35,157 bases of DNA from Bacteroidota bacterium (GCA_018266765.1 JAFDZU010000066.1:1-35157), one strand, 5' to 3'; positions 25,160-35,106 are shown, counted from the stretch's first letter. The notes: generated from the sequence alone by a model not told the origin. Translations and numbers: made by a program.

Positions 25160-25846
25160 ATGGCTCTACTCCGCGCCAGTAATATTGTCAAATCATATTC
25201 TCTTCAGTCACATAATGATACACCCGTATTACGGAATATATCTGTTGAAATTCATAAGGGAGAATTTGTTGCTTTAGTTGGGCCTTCCGGTGCCGGAAAA
25301 AGTACGTTATTACATATTCTGGGACTTTTAGACGAACCTGATTCGGGAGATATCGCTTGGAATTTTTCGGAGAAAGAATATAAATACAAACAGCTTTCCT
25401 CTGAACAAGCAGCAGTTGTTCGCAACAAAAATGTGGGCTTTATTTTTCAATTTCATCATTTATTACCGGAATTTACAGCTTTAGAAAATGTGATGATGCC
25501 TGCATTAATTGCAGGTGTTCCGTTTGGGCAATCATCGTCTCAAGCAAAAGAATTGATGAATAAAGTAGGACTATCGCACCGATCAAATCACAAACCATCC
25601 GAACTTTCAGGCGGAGAACAGCAACGAATAGCTATTGCCCGTGCACTTGTTAATTCCCCACAACTTGTCATTGCAGATGAGCCAACCGGCAATCTTGATA
25701 CGGCAAATGCAGAAGCTATTCTGACAATTATTCAAGATATTCGGCGCGAATTTTCACTTACGTTCGTCGTTGCTACTCACAGTATCGAAGTAGCAGGTCT
25801 TGCCGAACGAATTCTCTCAATGCGAGATGGTGTATTTGTTGAATAA
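25160..25846 (+). CDS. lolD: ABC transporter ATP-binding protein, LolD-type
   Basis: A 228-residue ATPase subunit. Walker [10 protein letters not shown] is at residues 41-49, the Q-loop region [18 protein letters not shown] at about 94-111, signature LSGGEQQR at about 149-156, Walker B LVIADEP at about 169-175, and the switch His in VATHS at 207. The [16 protein letters not shown] motif is typical of LolD, which powers release of lipoproteins from the inner membrane with LolC/E. It could also belong to a MacB-like exporter. The permease is not in the window. It follows the S10 peptidase by 28 bp and precedes hslV by 77 bp. Confidence 0.85.
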   Translation: MALLRASNIVKSYSLQSHNDTPVLRNISVEIHKGEFVALVGPSGAGKSTLLHILGLLDEPDSGDIAWNFSEKEYKYKQLSSEQAAVVRNKNVGFIFQFHHLLPEFTALENVMMPALIAGVPFGQSSSQAKELMNKVGLSHRSNHKPSELSGGEQQRIAIARALVNSPQLVIADEPTGNLDTANAEAILTIIQDIRREFSLTFVVATHSIEVAGLAERILSMRDGVFVE

Positions 25847-25923
25847 AGACTCACTCTCAATTGTAATTCAGCCCTACTATTTTCATTTTTTTCTTTAAAA
25901 CTATACTAATAATCAATACATTA

Positions 25924-26472
25924 ATGAAATCTAAATTTTATCCGGAAATACGTTCTACCACAGTTGTTGGTGTTTTGCGTGATGGAAAAGCCGCCCTCGG
26001 AGCAGACGGACAAGTTTCACTTGGAAACACAATAATGAAGCATTCGGCAAAGAAAGTTCGTCGTGTGTACAATGATTCAGTTTTGGTAGGTTTTGCAGGT
26101 GCAACTGCTGATGCTTTCACTTTATTACAACGATTTGAGGAAAAACTTGAAAAGCATCGAGGAAATTTAGAGCGTTCTTCTATCGAGCTTGCCAAAGACT
26201 GGAGAACAGACCGATACTTACGACGACTTGAAGCAATGCTTGTCGTGGCAAATTCAACAAAAATCTTGATAATCAGCGGTACAGGTGATGTTATTGAACC
26301 GGATGACAATATTGTTGCGATTGGTTCAGGTGGAATGTACGCTCTATCTGCTGCGCGAGCATTATTTGCACATACGGAACTTTCCTCACGCGAAATCGTA
26401 GAGAAATCACTCACAATCGCCGGTGAAATTTGTATTTATACAAACAGCAATATTACAATAGAAGAACTCTAA
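25924..26472 (+). CDS. hslV: ATP-dependent protease subunit HslV (ClpQ)
   Basis: A 182-residue proteolytic subunit of the HslVU two-component protease, a proteasome beta-subunit relative. A short propeptide (residues 1-11, ending EIRS) precedes the catalytic Thr in [50 protein letters not shown] and [20 protein letters not shown] are the family blocks. Full length. It lies 22 bp upstream of hslU, in the usual order, so the two are co-transcribed. The assembled complex degrades misfolded and regulatory proteins in the cytoplasm, and is often heat induced. Confidence 0.97.
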   Translation: MKSKFYPEIRSTTVVGVLRDGKAALGADGQVSLGNTIMKHSAKKVRRVYNDSVLVGFAGATADAFTLLQRFEEKLEKHRGNLERSSIELAKDWRTDRYLRRLEAMLVVANSTKILIISGTGDVIEPDDNIVAIGSGGMYALSAARALFAHTELSSREIVEKSLTIAGEICIYTNSNITIEEL

Positions 26473-26494
26473 ACTTTATCTGAAATTAATTCAA

Positions 26495-27904
26495 ATGGCT
26501 AAACGAAAAACTCAAAAAAAAACAATCGAACAGTCAACTTCAATCAATTCATTGGATTACCTAACTCCACGACAAATAGTCGAAGAACTTGATAAATATG
26601 TAATCGGGCAAAATGCCGCCAAAAAAGCAGTTGCAATAGCTCTTAGGAATCGATGGAGACGTCAACAGGTAAAAGGTAGTATGCGTGATGAAATCATGCC
26701 GAATAATATTATCATGATTGGTCCAACCGGAGTAGGAAAAACTGAAATAGCACGCCGTCTTGCCAAACTTTCCGGCGCACCGTTCCTTAAAGTTGAGGCA
26801 ACTAAGTTCACCGAAGTCGGGTATGTAGGGCGTGATGTCGAAAGCATAATACGAGATTTAGCTGATATTTCAGTAGCAATTGTTCGCTCCGAAAAAACGG
26901 CAGAAGTTAAACGAGAAGTCACTAAATCTGTCGAGAAAAAACTATTGGATATTCTATTACCAGCACTAAAGCGCGGACCGTCTTTCGATACAACTTCTGA
27001 CGAGGAAATCGCAGAAAACAAATTACAACGTGAAATACTCCTATCTCAGCTCCGTGTTGGTGAATTAGATACGAGAATGATAGAAATTGACGTTGAAGTG
27101 GATACAATGCCTTCGATGCATATAATGGGCCCGTTTAACCTTGAAGAAATGGGAATTGATATTAAAGAAATGTTCGGCAATTCTATTCCAAAGAAAAATA
27201 AACGCCGTAAAATGACAGTTGTCGAAGCAAGGGAAATCTTGGAAACTGAAGAAACTGAAAAAGTAATTGACCACGAAAAAGCTGTAAACGAAGCAATTTC
27301 ACGTTGTGAGAGTTCAGGGATTGTATTTTTAGATGAAATTGATAAAGTAACTTCAAAATCTTCCGACAGTTCTTCGCAGTCTGTTTCACGTGAAGGTGTC
27401 CAACGAGATCTATTGCCGATTGTCGAGGGTTCGACTGTAAATACTAAATATGGGCCGGTAAAAACTGACCATATTCTTTTTATAGCTTCGGGTGCATTTC
27501 ATGTATCGAAACCAAGTGATTTAATTCCCGAACTTCAGGGTAGATTTCCTATTCGGGTAGAATTAAAGAATCTCACAGAAGAAGATTTCGTAAAGATTCT
27601 TACAATACCAGAGAATGCATTAATCAAACAATACCAAGCACTTTTAGAATCAGAAGAAATCACCATTACTTTTTCGGAGGATGCAATCAAAAAAATCGCT
27701 TCGATTGCAGCACAAGTAAACGAAGAAGTAGAAAATATCGGTGCACGAAGACTTCATACAATCCTCACTGCTCTTTTGGATGATATTATGTTTGATGCAC
27801 CGGACAAATTGGAAGATAAAATCATAGAAATCACCGAACAACGAGTTGGTGACAAACTAAATTCAATTGTGAAGAATGTTGATTTAAGTAAGTTTATTCT
27901 TTAA
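26495..27904 (+). CDS. hslU: ATP-dependent protease ATPase subunit HslU (ClpY)
   Basis: A 469-residue AAA+ unfoldase that feeds proteins to HslV. SLDYLTPRQIVEELDKYVIG opens the N-domain. Walker A GPTGVGKTEIARRLAKL is near residue 75 and EVGYVGRDVESIIRDL is the pore-proximal segment. The I-domain insert runs to about residue 260 (with a Lys/Glu-rich middle), Walker B is VFLDEIDK near 275-282, and sensor/arginine motifs LIPELQGRFPIRVEL are present. The C-terminus DLSKFIL fits the HslV docking tail. It ends 3 bp before the convergent nth stop. Confidence 0.97.
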   Translation: MAKRKTQKKTIEQSTSINSLDYLTPRQIVEELDKYVIGQNAAKKAVAIALRNRWRRQQVKGSMRDEIMPNNIIMIGPTGVGKTEIARRLAKLSGAPFLKVEATKFTEVGYVGRDVESIIRDLADISVAIVRSEKTAEVKREVTKSVEKKLLDILLPALKRGPSFDTTSDEEIAENKLQREILLSQLRVGELDTRMIEIDVEVDTMPSMHIMGPFNLEEMGIDIKEMFGNSIPKKNKRRKMTVVEAREILETEETEKVIDHEKAVNEAISRCESSGIVFLDEIDKVTSKSSDSSSQSVSREGVQRDLLPIVEGSTVNTKYGPVKTDHILFIASGAFHVSKPSDLIPELQGRFPIRVELKNLTEEDFVKILTIPENALIKQYQALLESEEITITFSEDAIKKIASIAAQVNEEVENIGARRLHTILTALLDDIMFDAPDKLEDKIIEITEQRVGDKLNSIVKNVDLSKFIL

Positions 27905-27907
27905 AAC

Positions 27908-28534
27908 TTAGACTTTCGACGAAGGACAAAGTGCAGATAAAACGCATTCACTACATTTTGGGCGACGAGCAATACAAACAGCCCGACCGTGACTGATTAT
28001 GAGATGCGTAAATATGGTCCATTTTTCTTGTGGAACAATTTCCATTAATTCGCGCTCAATTTTTTCGGGATTTGTACTGCTTACGATTCCCAATAGATTA
28101 CAAATTCGAGTTACATGTGTATCAACAGTAACTCCTTCGTTTTTCCCAAACGCATTACCAAGAACGACATTAGCGGTTTTTCGCCCAACACCAGAAAGCG
28201 AGTGAAGTTCCTCCATAGTTTGTGGAATTTCCCCGCCGAATCGTTCAATAAGTTGAGAACAGCACATTTGGATATTTCGAGCTTTGGCTTTATAAAAACC
28301 GGTTGAATAAATATCATGTTCAAGTTCTTCAATCGGAACTAGTGTAAAATCTAAGGGTGTTTTATATTTTTTAAAAAGAGTTTGGGTTACGATATTTACA
28401 CGTTCATCTGTACATTGAGCAGAAAGAATTGTAGCAATTAATAATTGAAATGGATTTTCGTTTGTAAGAGCACAATGTGCATTGGGATATGTATCTTCGA
28501 GAATTCGTATTACTTCAAAAGTCTTTGATTTCAT
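27908..28534 (-). CDS. nth: Endonuclease III (base-excision DNA glycosylase/AP lyase)
   Basis: A 208-residue enzyme that removes oxidised pyrimidines and cleaves the AP site. The helix-hairpin-helix SLSGVGRKTANVVL carries catalytic Lys119, and VDTHV carries Asp138. A C-terminal [4Fe-4S] cluster is held by C187-x6-C194-x2-C197-x5-C203. FQLLIATILSAQCTDERVN near residues 29-47 is the family's N-terminal landmark. Length is standard. It converges on hslU with 3 bp between stops and diverges from the lipoprotein/TonB-receptor pair. Confidence 0.96.
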   Translation of the reverse strand: MKSKTFEVIRILEDTYPNAHCALTNENPFQLLIATILSAQCTDERVNIVTQTLFKKYKTPLDFTLVPIEELEHDIYSTGFYKAKARNIQMCCSQLIERFGGEIPQTMEELHSLSGVGRKTANVVLGNAFGKNEGVTVDTHVTRICNLLGIVSSTNPEKIERELMEIVPQEKWTIFTHLIISHGRAVCIARRPKCSECVLSALCPSSKV

Positions 28535-28682
28535 AGTATTGAAATTTTATCTAATAATGTTTTTTAAATTATTAACACAAATTACATAATTTTTTATATT
28601 CGCTTCTTTCAAATAAATGTAATTTGATGTTAAACGAATTTACATTCCAAGAAAACCACAGTGATTTATTTCACTCAACAGT

Positions 28683-29198
28683 ATGATTATTATGAAATTA
28701 CACACATATTTATTAATAGTATCTTTACTTATTTTTACTTCGTGTAATGGTGGCTTAGAGCCAAATAACACACATTCACCAATTGGAAAAACATATCTAA
28801 CAGGAATAATAACTTACAAAGGTGGAAAAGCTAATTGGAAATTTGCTCAAGACTCCGTAGTGGCAATTCGTGTTGTTGCTTTTAAACATTATCCTGACAG
28901 TTCGGGTATTCTAAAGGATATACTCACAGGAAATGCCTTTTTTACTCCGACAAGTTTAGCATTCAATGTTGATTCTTCATTGTATTCAATCGAAATTCCT
29001 GAACTTCCTGTTGAGATTGTTTATATTGGAGTTGCACAACAATATGGAGCTGATTTAACAAAGCAACAACGAGTAATTGGTGTCTATTCAATTACCGGAG
29101 ATAACACAAAGCCATCTTCGATTATCATAGAAAGAGACAAATTAAATCGCGCCGATATAATTGTTGATTTTGAGAATTTACCACCGCAACCCTTCTAA
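28683..29198 (+). CDS. Lipoprotein of unknown function, paired with a TonB receptor
   Basis: A 171-residue protein with a lipoprotein signal (LLIVSLLIFTSC, lipidated Cys at residue 21 from the first Met, or 18 if the Met at 28692 is used). The mature part is a predicted beta-rich domain (YLTGIITYKGG, DSVVAIRVVAFKHYP, SLYSIEIPELPVEIVYIGVA) with no motif I can name. It lies 13 bp upstream of a TonB-dependent receptor and is presumably co-transcribed with it. Lipoproteins next to such receptors often act as surface-exposed lids or ligand catchers, but that is inference from position. Confidence 0.75.
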   Translation: MIIMKLHTYLLIVSLLIFTSCNGGLEPNNTHSPIGKTYLTGIITYKGGKANWKFAQDSVVAIRVVAFKHYPDSSGILKDILTGNAFFTPTSLAFNVDSSLYSIEIPELPVEIVYIGVAQQYGADLTKQQRVIGVYSITGDNTKPSSIIIERDKLNRADIIVDFENLPPQPF

Positions 29199-29211
29199 AA
29201 GAGCAAATACA

Positions 29212-31440
29212 ATGAAACTACTCTACTACGTATCATTCTCTTTAATTCTTACTTTATTCTCAGTTCAACTTGCCGAAGCAAAAGGCGGCTGTGTCAAAGG
29301 ACAAGTTCAAGATTCCCTTAGAGAATTACCACTTGCAGGGGCTACAATACGAATTGAATCAACCGCTCGCGGTGCAAATGTAACGAAGACAGGTGAGTTT
29401 TTTATTTCAGCTATACCCGAGGGGAATTACAATCTTATTGCCTCGATGATAGGATACTATTCTACAAAATTATCAATTACAATCAAAGATAATGATACTC
29501 TTACTTTTATAATTTCACTTCGTCCACAAGAAATTAGAGCAGCTACAATTGTGGTGTCGGCAAGCAAACATTCTCAATCCATTCAAGATGTTCCTATTAG
29601 TATTTCGGTGATTGACGCACAGCAGCTCCAAGAAAGAAATATTACAAAAATTGATGATGCTCTTCGATATATTCCCGGAGTGAACATTTCTCGTGACCAA
29701 GTAAGTATTCGCGGTTCATCGGGTTTTGCACTTGGATTGGGTTCGCGAGTTGCTTTATTGCTTGACGGATTTCCGATGCTTTCGGGTGATAATGGCGATA
29801 TGAAGTTTGATGCACTTCCATTTATAAATGTAGAACGAGTTGAAGTAATCAAAGGTGCCGGTTCTGCGCTGTATGGAACGGGAGCATTGGGTGGAGTAGT
29901 AAGTATTTTCACAAAAGAACCAACTGAGAAACTAGATGTGCGTTTTAGAGCTTTTGGAGGATTATTCACACAACCCAAGTATGATGCTTGGAAGGTTTTT
30001 AATTCTCCTCCCGAACAATATGGATTTGATGCCGGGATTTTAAAAAAGATTGATGATTTTAGTATAACTGTTTCGGTTGGAACAAAATACGATAAAAGTT
30101 ACCGTGAGTTTGATGACTCCAAACGTTGGAATTTTTATTCTAAACTTGGCTACTCTTTCTCGACAAAAACGATACTTACGGGTTTTATCAATACAGCCGG
30201 TGAAGACCATGCAAATTGGGTGTATTGGAATAGTTTGGATAGTGCTACTCGTCCTCCGACTGGTACGAATCTGAATGAACGCATTAATTCTCAAAAACTT
30301 GCCACTGCCCTCGAACTCAAACATTTTTTTAATGAAGAAGTATTTTTAATTTTGCGAAGCGGAATATTCTCTACCGATTTTCATAATGAAGGATTGGAAA
30401 CTGGTGTGCAAGCAATTAATTCAGCCGCTACTGTTTTTAACAACGAAGCACAACTTTCTGCTAAATTGAACCGCGACCTATTCCTTACAAGTGGTTTAAA
30501 TGCAACCTTTAATTCTGTAGAATCTCCTATTTACGGTTCGCCAAAACAACGAATTTTCTCTGCATATACTCAAGCAGAATACTCAGGTTTGCGTCATTTT
30601 ATCGTTACAGTTGGTGGAAGATTCGACGCTGAGAAAACTGATAGTGCCGAACGCAATATTCAATTTAACCCAAAAGCAGGAGTTTCATATAATTCACCAT
30701 TGGGCATTCAGTTTCGAGCGTCTATGGGACGAGGTTTTCGTGCTCCGATGGTTGGCGAGCGCTTCGCTGCACTCCGATTTCAGGGTATTACTGTTGTTCC
30801 AAATCTTCGCTTATTACCTGAAGAAAGTTGGTCGTTTGAAGGTGGAATGAGTCATGAATTTGATTGGAATGACTCTCCGAGTTCAATTGATATTAGTTAT
30901 TTTCAAAACGAACTTTTTCAATTAGTTGAACCTATATTTCAAATAAATAGTTCAGCGGCAAATATTAAATTCGAAAATATTACTCGTGCACGAATTCAAG
31001 GTGCAGAAATTACCTTCCAAAGTTTTATAAGCAAAATAATTGGTCTTGAAACTTCCTTAACTTTAATGAATCCTAGAATTTACCAGTTGGATATTCCTCT
31101 TGCTTTTCGCTCTCCTGTCTTATGGTACACCAAACTTTACCTTCCTCTTGGCAATGGATTTGAAGTGCAAGCAGATTATCGTTTCATTGCACGTGTAGAG
31201 CAAATTGACCCGCAAATAACTGAACTTAATTCCAAGTTGAATATCATTCCTGACGCTGAAGCTCGTGTAGCAAACCATGTAGTTGATGCGAGACTGATAT
31301 ATAATTTAAAAGATACGTTCAATGCTCCGATTACTCTAACATTGAACGGCAAGAATATATTAGATTATTATTATGTAGAAATTTTAGGTAATCTTGCTCC
31401 GATTAGGAACATCTCGTTGCAAGTCGAAGCAAGATGGTGA
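29212..31440 (+). CDS. TonB-dependent outer-membrane receptor with carboxypeptidase-regulatory N-terminal domain
   Basis: A 742-residue receptor when started at ATG 29212 (MKLLYYVSFSLIL, a signal peptide to about residue 23); the 17 residues in frame before it overlap the upstream lipoprotein gene and are not signal-like. Residues ~26-105 are a CarboxypepD_reg-like beta domain (VKGQVQDSLRELPLAGATIR, EGNYNLIASMIGYYSTKL). A TonB-box-like TIVVSASK and a plug follow (VPISISVIDAQQLQE, DDALRYIPGVNISRDQVSIR, VERVEVIKGAGSALYGTGAL). The rest is the 22-strand barrel, ending in FMQ-free but barrel-like SLQVEARW. It takes up a large or scarce ligand by energy from the TonB complex; the ligand (metal chelate, cobalamin or other) is not evident. 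Its stop lies 4 bp from the convergent CPBP gene. Confidence 0.92.
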   Translation: MKLLYYVSFSLILTLFSVQLAEAKGGCVKGQVQDSLRELPLAGATIRIESTARGANVTKTGEFFISAIPEGNYNLIASMIGYYSTKLSITIKDNDTLTFIISLRPQEIRAATIVVSASKHSQSIQDVPISISVIDAQQLQERNITKIDDALRYIPGVNISRDQVSIRGSSGFALGLGSRVALLLDGFPMLSGDNGDMKFDALPFINVERVEVIKGAGSALYGTGALGGVVSIFTKEPTEKLDVRFRAFGGLFTQPKYDAWKVFNSPPEQYGFDAGILKKIDDFSITVSVGTKYDKSYREFDDSKRWNFYSKLGYSFSTKTILTGFINTAGEDHANWVYWNSLDSATRPPTGTNLNERINSQKLATALELKHFFNEEVFLILRSGIFSTDFHNEGLETGVQAINSAATVFNNEAQLSAKLNRDLFLTSGLNATFNSVESPIYGSPKQRIFSAYTQAEYSGLRHFIVTVGGRFDAEKTDSAERNIQFNPKAGVSYNSPLGIQFRASMGRGFRAPMVGERFAALRFQGITVVPNLRLLPEESWSFEGGMSHEFDWNDSPSSIDISYFQNELFQLVEPIFQINSSAANIKFENITRARIQGAEITFQSFISKIIGLETSLTLMNPRIYQLDIPLAFRSPVLWYTKLYLPLGNGFEVQADYRFIARVEQIDPQITELNSKLNIIPDAEARVANHVVDARLIYNLKDTFNAPITLTLNGKNILDYYYVEILGNLAPIRNISLQVEARW

Positions 31441-31444
31441 TTTG

Positions 31445-32362
31445 TTATTCTTCAGTTCTTCCTCGTAAAACTATTCGAGCACACAAAACTACAATTGCAA
31501 TACTACTAGAACATAATAAACCTACTATCCACATTGGGATTCCATCGGGTAAATCTGTAGAATTTCCTTCTGTTAGATTCATAGCCATAATTGCAATTGC
31601 ATTATTTAGCAAATGGACTGCTATTGGTAATAAAAGTGACCGTGTAGAATATGCCAATATTCCAATATAAATACCAATTAAAATTAAACTTATAATATCA
31701 GTCGGATTAAAATGAATAACTCCAAAAATTATTCCTGTCCAAAGAATTGACTTGAATGGTGATAATTCTTGCTCTAACGAACGTTGCAACAATCCTCTAA
31801 AAAGCACCTCTTCACTTACTGCCGGAATTAACGCTCCTATTGCTAATCCCTTAATAATATTTACACCACCGCCGCCACCTAACAGCATAGTATAAATTGA
31901 CTCCATCTGCTGTTTTAAATTCTCATAGAAAGGCAACAAACTTTGAGGAATTGATTGTTCTTGAAGCGTCGAAAAGCTACCTGCAAATAATTGGAATACA
32001 ATAATTCCTACGATTCCTGCACCCCACTGTTGAAGTGTGGTATGACCTTTAAGCCGTAATAATCCTCTCCTCTCGAGAGGAGAATACTTCATGATTATTA
32101 CTGTGGGCAATAACATAAATACAACCTGACCTATACCCTGCAATAGCCAAATCCACTCTTTATTATTTGTTAAAAGCATCACTCCAACAAGACCACCACC
32201 AAACAATTGATAGAGAAAAAAAATCCCCAACCCCGCACCTAAACCAAATGCAACGTGTTTGAAATTTAATAAATCAGGCGAATTTTCTATCTCATCTTGT
32301 TGTAATAATTCACTCATCAGTTTTAGTTCAATTCGATTTAAAATTTTGATATTATGTGACAA
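31445..32362 (-). CDS. CPBP-family intramembrane metalloprotease (Abi)
   Basis: A 305-residue polytopic membrane protein, with transmembrane segments starting near residue 35. The Abi/CPBP motifs are complete: EEVLFRG with E184-E185 and R189, FGVIHF with H217, and HLLNN with H250 and N254. Relatives (Rce1, PrsW-like neighbours) cleave CAAX or other substrates within the membrane using a glutamate-activated mechanism; bacterial members are often linked to bacteriocin immunity or envelope homeostasis. The Gly-rich GGGGG stretch near residue 164 lies in a loop. The Met at residue 16 (MSELLQQDEIE, 32317) is an equally good start. Substrate unknown. Confidence 0.9.
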   Translation of the reverse strand: MSHNIKILNRIELKLMSELLQQDEIENSPDLLNFKHVAFGLGAGLGIFFLYQLFGGGLVGVMLLTNNKEWIWLLQGIGQVVFMLLPTVIIMKYSPLERRGLLRLKGHTTLQQWGAGIVGIIVFQLFAGSFSTLQEQSIPQSLLPFYENLKQQMESIYTMLLGGGGGVNIIKGLAIGALIPAVSEEVLFRGLLQRSLEQELSPFKSILWTGIIFGVIHFNPTDIISLILIGIYIGILAYSTRSLLLPIAVHLLNNAIAIMAMNLTEGNSTDLPDGIPMWIVGLLCSSSIAIVVLCARIVLRGRTEE

Positions 32363-32471
32363 TATAACGAATACCTAAAATATTAATAAACCAATATTTG
32401 TAGCTTATTAATTCATCTTTTTAAGTAGTATTCAGATTTTCTTTCAATAAAACATTAAATTTCAGTCTCGT

Positions 32472-32502
32472 AAAAAAGCCCTTCGAATTATCAAAGGGCT
32501 TT
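32472..32502. terminator. Bidirectional terminator
   Basis: GCCCTT (32478-32483) pairs with AAGGGC (32494-32499), loop CGAATTATCA. A6 on the left serves the minus-strand small gene at 32557-32847, whose transcript runs into it; a short T run is on the right. Confidence 0.8.
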
Positions 32503-32556
32503 AAAAATTTAGTAGAATATCTTATTTGTCATGTTTAATTAAATATTCCTCCTAAT

Positions 32557-32847
32557 TCATTCAATTACAATCGGAAAGGGAGTTGGTTTTATGCCAAGCA
32601 CAACTTCAATACCATTTTTACTAATTTTAATTGCAGTTACCTTATCTCCTGCTAAATAAGACATCTGCAATTTAGAACTGATGAGATTCTCATCTAATAA
32701 TTGCTTTATTAAATCATTGAATTCTGATTCAGAAATATTACACAAGGATTGAACTAAATCTGCCCCATAATACAACGAATTTATAGAATCTAAATCATAT
32801 AATGTTTTTAAAACATCGCCAACCAATTTTTTGTAAGTAATAAGCAA
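32557..32847 (-). CDS. Small protein, winged-helix-like, unknown function
   Basis: A 96-residue protein I do not recognise. LVGDVLKTLYDLDSINSLYY and ISESEFNDLIKQLLDENLIS suggest helix pairs followed by a two-strand wing (QMSYLAGDKVTAIKISKNGI), as in small winged-helix proteins where LLDENLI is a common final helix. No signal peptide or membrane segment. It stands alone, with a terminator 55 bp downstream, which supports it as a real transcribed gene. A DNA-binding role is only a fold-level suggestion. Confidence 0.6.
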   Translation of the reverse strand: MLITYKKLVGDVLKTLYDLDSINSLYYGADLVQSLCNISESEFNDLIKQLLDENLISSKLQMSYLAGDKVTAIKISKNGIEVVLGIKPTPFPIVIE

Positions 32848-33025
32848 ATCAAAATAATGTAAAAATACATCCTTATTACTTACGAAATTAGTCTTCTAAT
32901 TTTTAGTAACCAATGATATTTATCATGTAAATTGAATATGCTTTTAAAGTAAAAATAAAGTACTGAAATTTACTTTTTTTTCCTCGATATTGAAACTTAG
33001 AAGTAATTTTTTTAAATCTAATTTC

Positions 33026-35086
33026 TTACTCTATCGGATTACTTACTGTTATTTCTACCGTCCTATTATACATTCTTCCTTCAGGCAGTTCATTTGAATA
33101 CGTTGGGTTTGATTCGCCAACACCTTTTGTTTTTATTTTTCCGGTTGAAATCGTACTTGCTACATTGGAAGCACGATTTTCAGAAAGAGCTTGATTCGAT
33201 ACATCATTTCCTTTGCGGTCTGTATGCCCTACGACTTCAACCAAGGAATTTGATTTGAGGTCTTCTCGAATATACTTTTCAATTATTCTATTTTGAGCAC
33301 TATTTAGTATATCAGAATTAAAATCAAACATGATAATCCTATATTTATTGACATCTAAATTTCCTACTCGATTTATCTTTTTCTTTTGAATAGTAAGCTG
33401 TTCTACCGGCATAACACCCGAAGCAGTACTCATCGAATCACGTACATCATGCACCGTGAATGTATAGGGTATATCAGTTGAATCACGAGGAATATTCTTA
33501 TATCGTTTAATTGTATTGAAGTCGTAATATTCAGGTGGAGTGCCGATACCGGATTGATTAACTACAAGTAATGCCGGTTGTTTTGCCGTAAGTGTCCAAT
33601 CTTGAATAGGGTTTTCATTTTCTACATTCATTCTATATCGAATTACCGGTGGATTTGCTTCACGAAGTGTATCACGAACTACTAACGGTTCGATAATTTC
33701 GGGAATAGACGATTCTATTTCTACTCGTCTGTTTTCTGTGTGACCGTCCTCGGCATCTACCGAAGTCGAAGAAGCAAGTGAAGGTAAATTTTGGACTTTA
33801 AGTGAGATTCTTTGAGGTTGAATTCCCCAATTTTGAACTAAATAATCTTTTGCAGATTGTGCTCTTTGACGAGAAAGAGCTGTATCACCTGTTTCCGATC
33901 CTGAATTTCTATTACACCCAACAAGAGTTATTAATGCCCCCGGATACGCTTTCATTCGATAGCCGACTATATTTAATAAATGATAATAGACATCCATATT
34001 TACTGTTGCAATATCATCAGCTGTTGTGTTTGTGAATAAGAATTGCTTGTCAACATTAAATTGTGAAGTTTGATCTTTGCGTAAATTTTTATAACGAATT
34101 GGAATTGTGCTCTCACCTTCATCAAAGAAAATATACGGTAATAGTGGATATAATTGCTTGCTCAACGTTTCCTCAACTGTCATTTTTGCAATGTCAGTTT
34201 CTGTGTTATTTTTTAAAATCTGTTTTGCAATTACCGAAGCTTTCAGTTTATAAGGTTTTCGTAAATTGTTTTTACCAATTGATGATGGAATATCAGGAGT
34301 ATAAGCTAATGAAACACCAAATCTTATAGAATATAACGACCAAGTAGCATTTGGCATTGAGGCGGCTGTAAAATCAATCGGTGAGCCGAACGGAAGCAAA
34401 AAACTTGCTTCCGGTGCAATTTTCCAATTATTAGAAAGTAAAATATCATAATGAAGTCCAATTCCTAAAGCAGCCATTATTCCTTTAGAATTATCAAGGT
34501 TTCCATTTTGGAAATTGCGTTGAGAGGACTTACTATCAGAATATATTGTACTATTGGGCGCAATCAAATCCTCATGCTGAATGAATGACGGTGAAAGCAT
34601 AAATACACCGTGCATTCCCAAATCAATTCCAAGTGGTACATGTTTAATAGGGAAATATGAGACTTGAGCCGAGGCATCAATACCACCGAGTGAAATTTCA
34701 AGATAATGTTCTGATGTCGCTTCCACAACTTTGGCATTTGAACCACTTCCTGATAAAGCATTCCCAATGAACTCCTGTTCACGGAAAATCCCCTTGAAAT
34801 TATTATATCCGCCACGAACTTGTATTTTCCATTGTGGAGCAAGGGGTAAATCATATAAAAGTCCGAAATAAGGAGAAAATCCGCTTCCGGTTTTGAATTC
34901 TGTACAACAATTTTGAGTTCCAGGAAGTTCACCAAAACTGCCGGAATGATTGTTAAGTTGTCCACCAAGATAAATACCAAAATATGGAGAATCCTGAGTT
35001 TTTACTACAGGAGAATCTGATTGTTGTGCAACAACTACAATAGATGTAAATGCTAAATTCAGAAGTATAAAAAATAGTTTTTTCAT
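33026..35086 (-). CDS. OmpA-family outer-membrane protein with two OmpA-like domains
   Basis: A 686-residue protein. Signal peptide residues 1-20 (ending VVAQ). Residues ~30-275 form an outer-membrane-barrel-like region (YFGIYLGGQLNNHSG, APQWKIQVRGGYNNF, ISLGGIDASAQVSYFPI). Residues ~320-455 resemble an OmpA-like domain (YIFFDEGESTIP, YPGALITLVGCNRNSG, TALSRQRAQSAKDYLVQNWG, ENRRVEIES), but lack the usual H-T-D at the peptidoglycan site. The last ~100 residues are a second, intact OmpA domain (IIMFDFNSDIL, VEVVGHTDRKGNDVSNQALS, ENRASNVAS, NRTVEITV) with the diaminopimelate-binding Asp and Arg. It should anchor the outer membrane to peptidoglycan. It starts 20 bp after the stop of a T9SS-cargo gene on the same strand. 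Confidence 0.88.
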   Translation of the reverse strand: MKKLFFILLNLAFTSIVVVAQQSDSPVVKTQDSPYFGIYLGGQLNNHSGSFGELPGTQNCCTEFKTGSGFSPYFGLLYDLPLAPQWKIQVRGGYNNFKGIFREQEFIGNALSGSGSNAKVVEATSEHYLEISLGGIDASAQVSYFPIKHVPLGIDLGMHGVFMLSPSFIQHEDLIAPNSTIYSDSKSSQRNFQNGNLDNSKGIMAALGIGLHYDILLSNNWKIAPEASFLLPFGSPIDFTAASMPNATWSLYSIRFGVSLAYTPDIPSSIGKNNLRKPYKLKASVIAKQILKNNTETDIAKMTVEETLSKQLYPLLPYIFFDEGESTIPIRYKNLRKDQTSQFNVDKQFLFTNTTADDIATVNMDVYYHLLNIVGYRMKAYPGALITLVGCNRNSGSETGDTALSRQRAQSAKDYLVQNWGIQPQRISLKVQNLPSLASSTSVDAEDGHTENRRVEIESSIPEIIEPLVVRDTLREANPPVIRYRMNVENENPIQDWTLTAKQPALLVVNQSGIGTPPEYYDFNTIKRYKNIPRDSTDIPYTFTVHDVRDSMSTASGVMPVEQLTIQKKKINRVGNLDVNKYRIIMFDFNSDILNSAQNRIIEKYIREDLKSNSLVEVVGHTDRKGNDVSNQALSENRASNVASTISTGKIKTKGVGESNPTYSNELPEGRMYNRTVEITVSNPIE

Positions 35087-35106
35087 AATTTTATTAGTAT
35101 ATAATA

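Noticed and set aside
25938-26414. 158-codon minus-strand open frame opposite hslV
   Set aside because: A shadow of hslV: Ser/Arg-rich product, no family resemblance, and the plus strand encodes a complete HslV.
29161-29211. 17-codon extension of the TonB receptor
   Set aside because: It overlaps the lipoprotein gene's end and would bury the signal peptide; ATG 29212 starts directly with a signal sequence.
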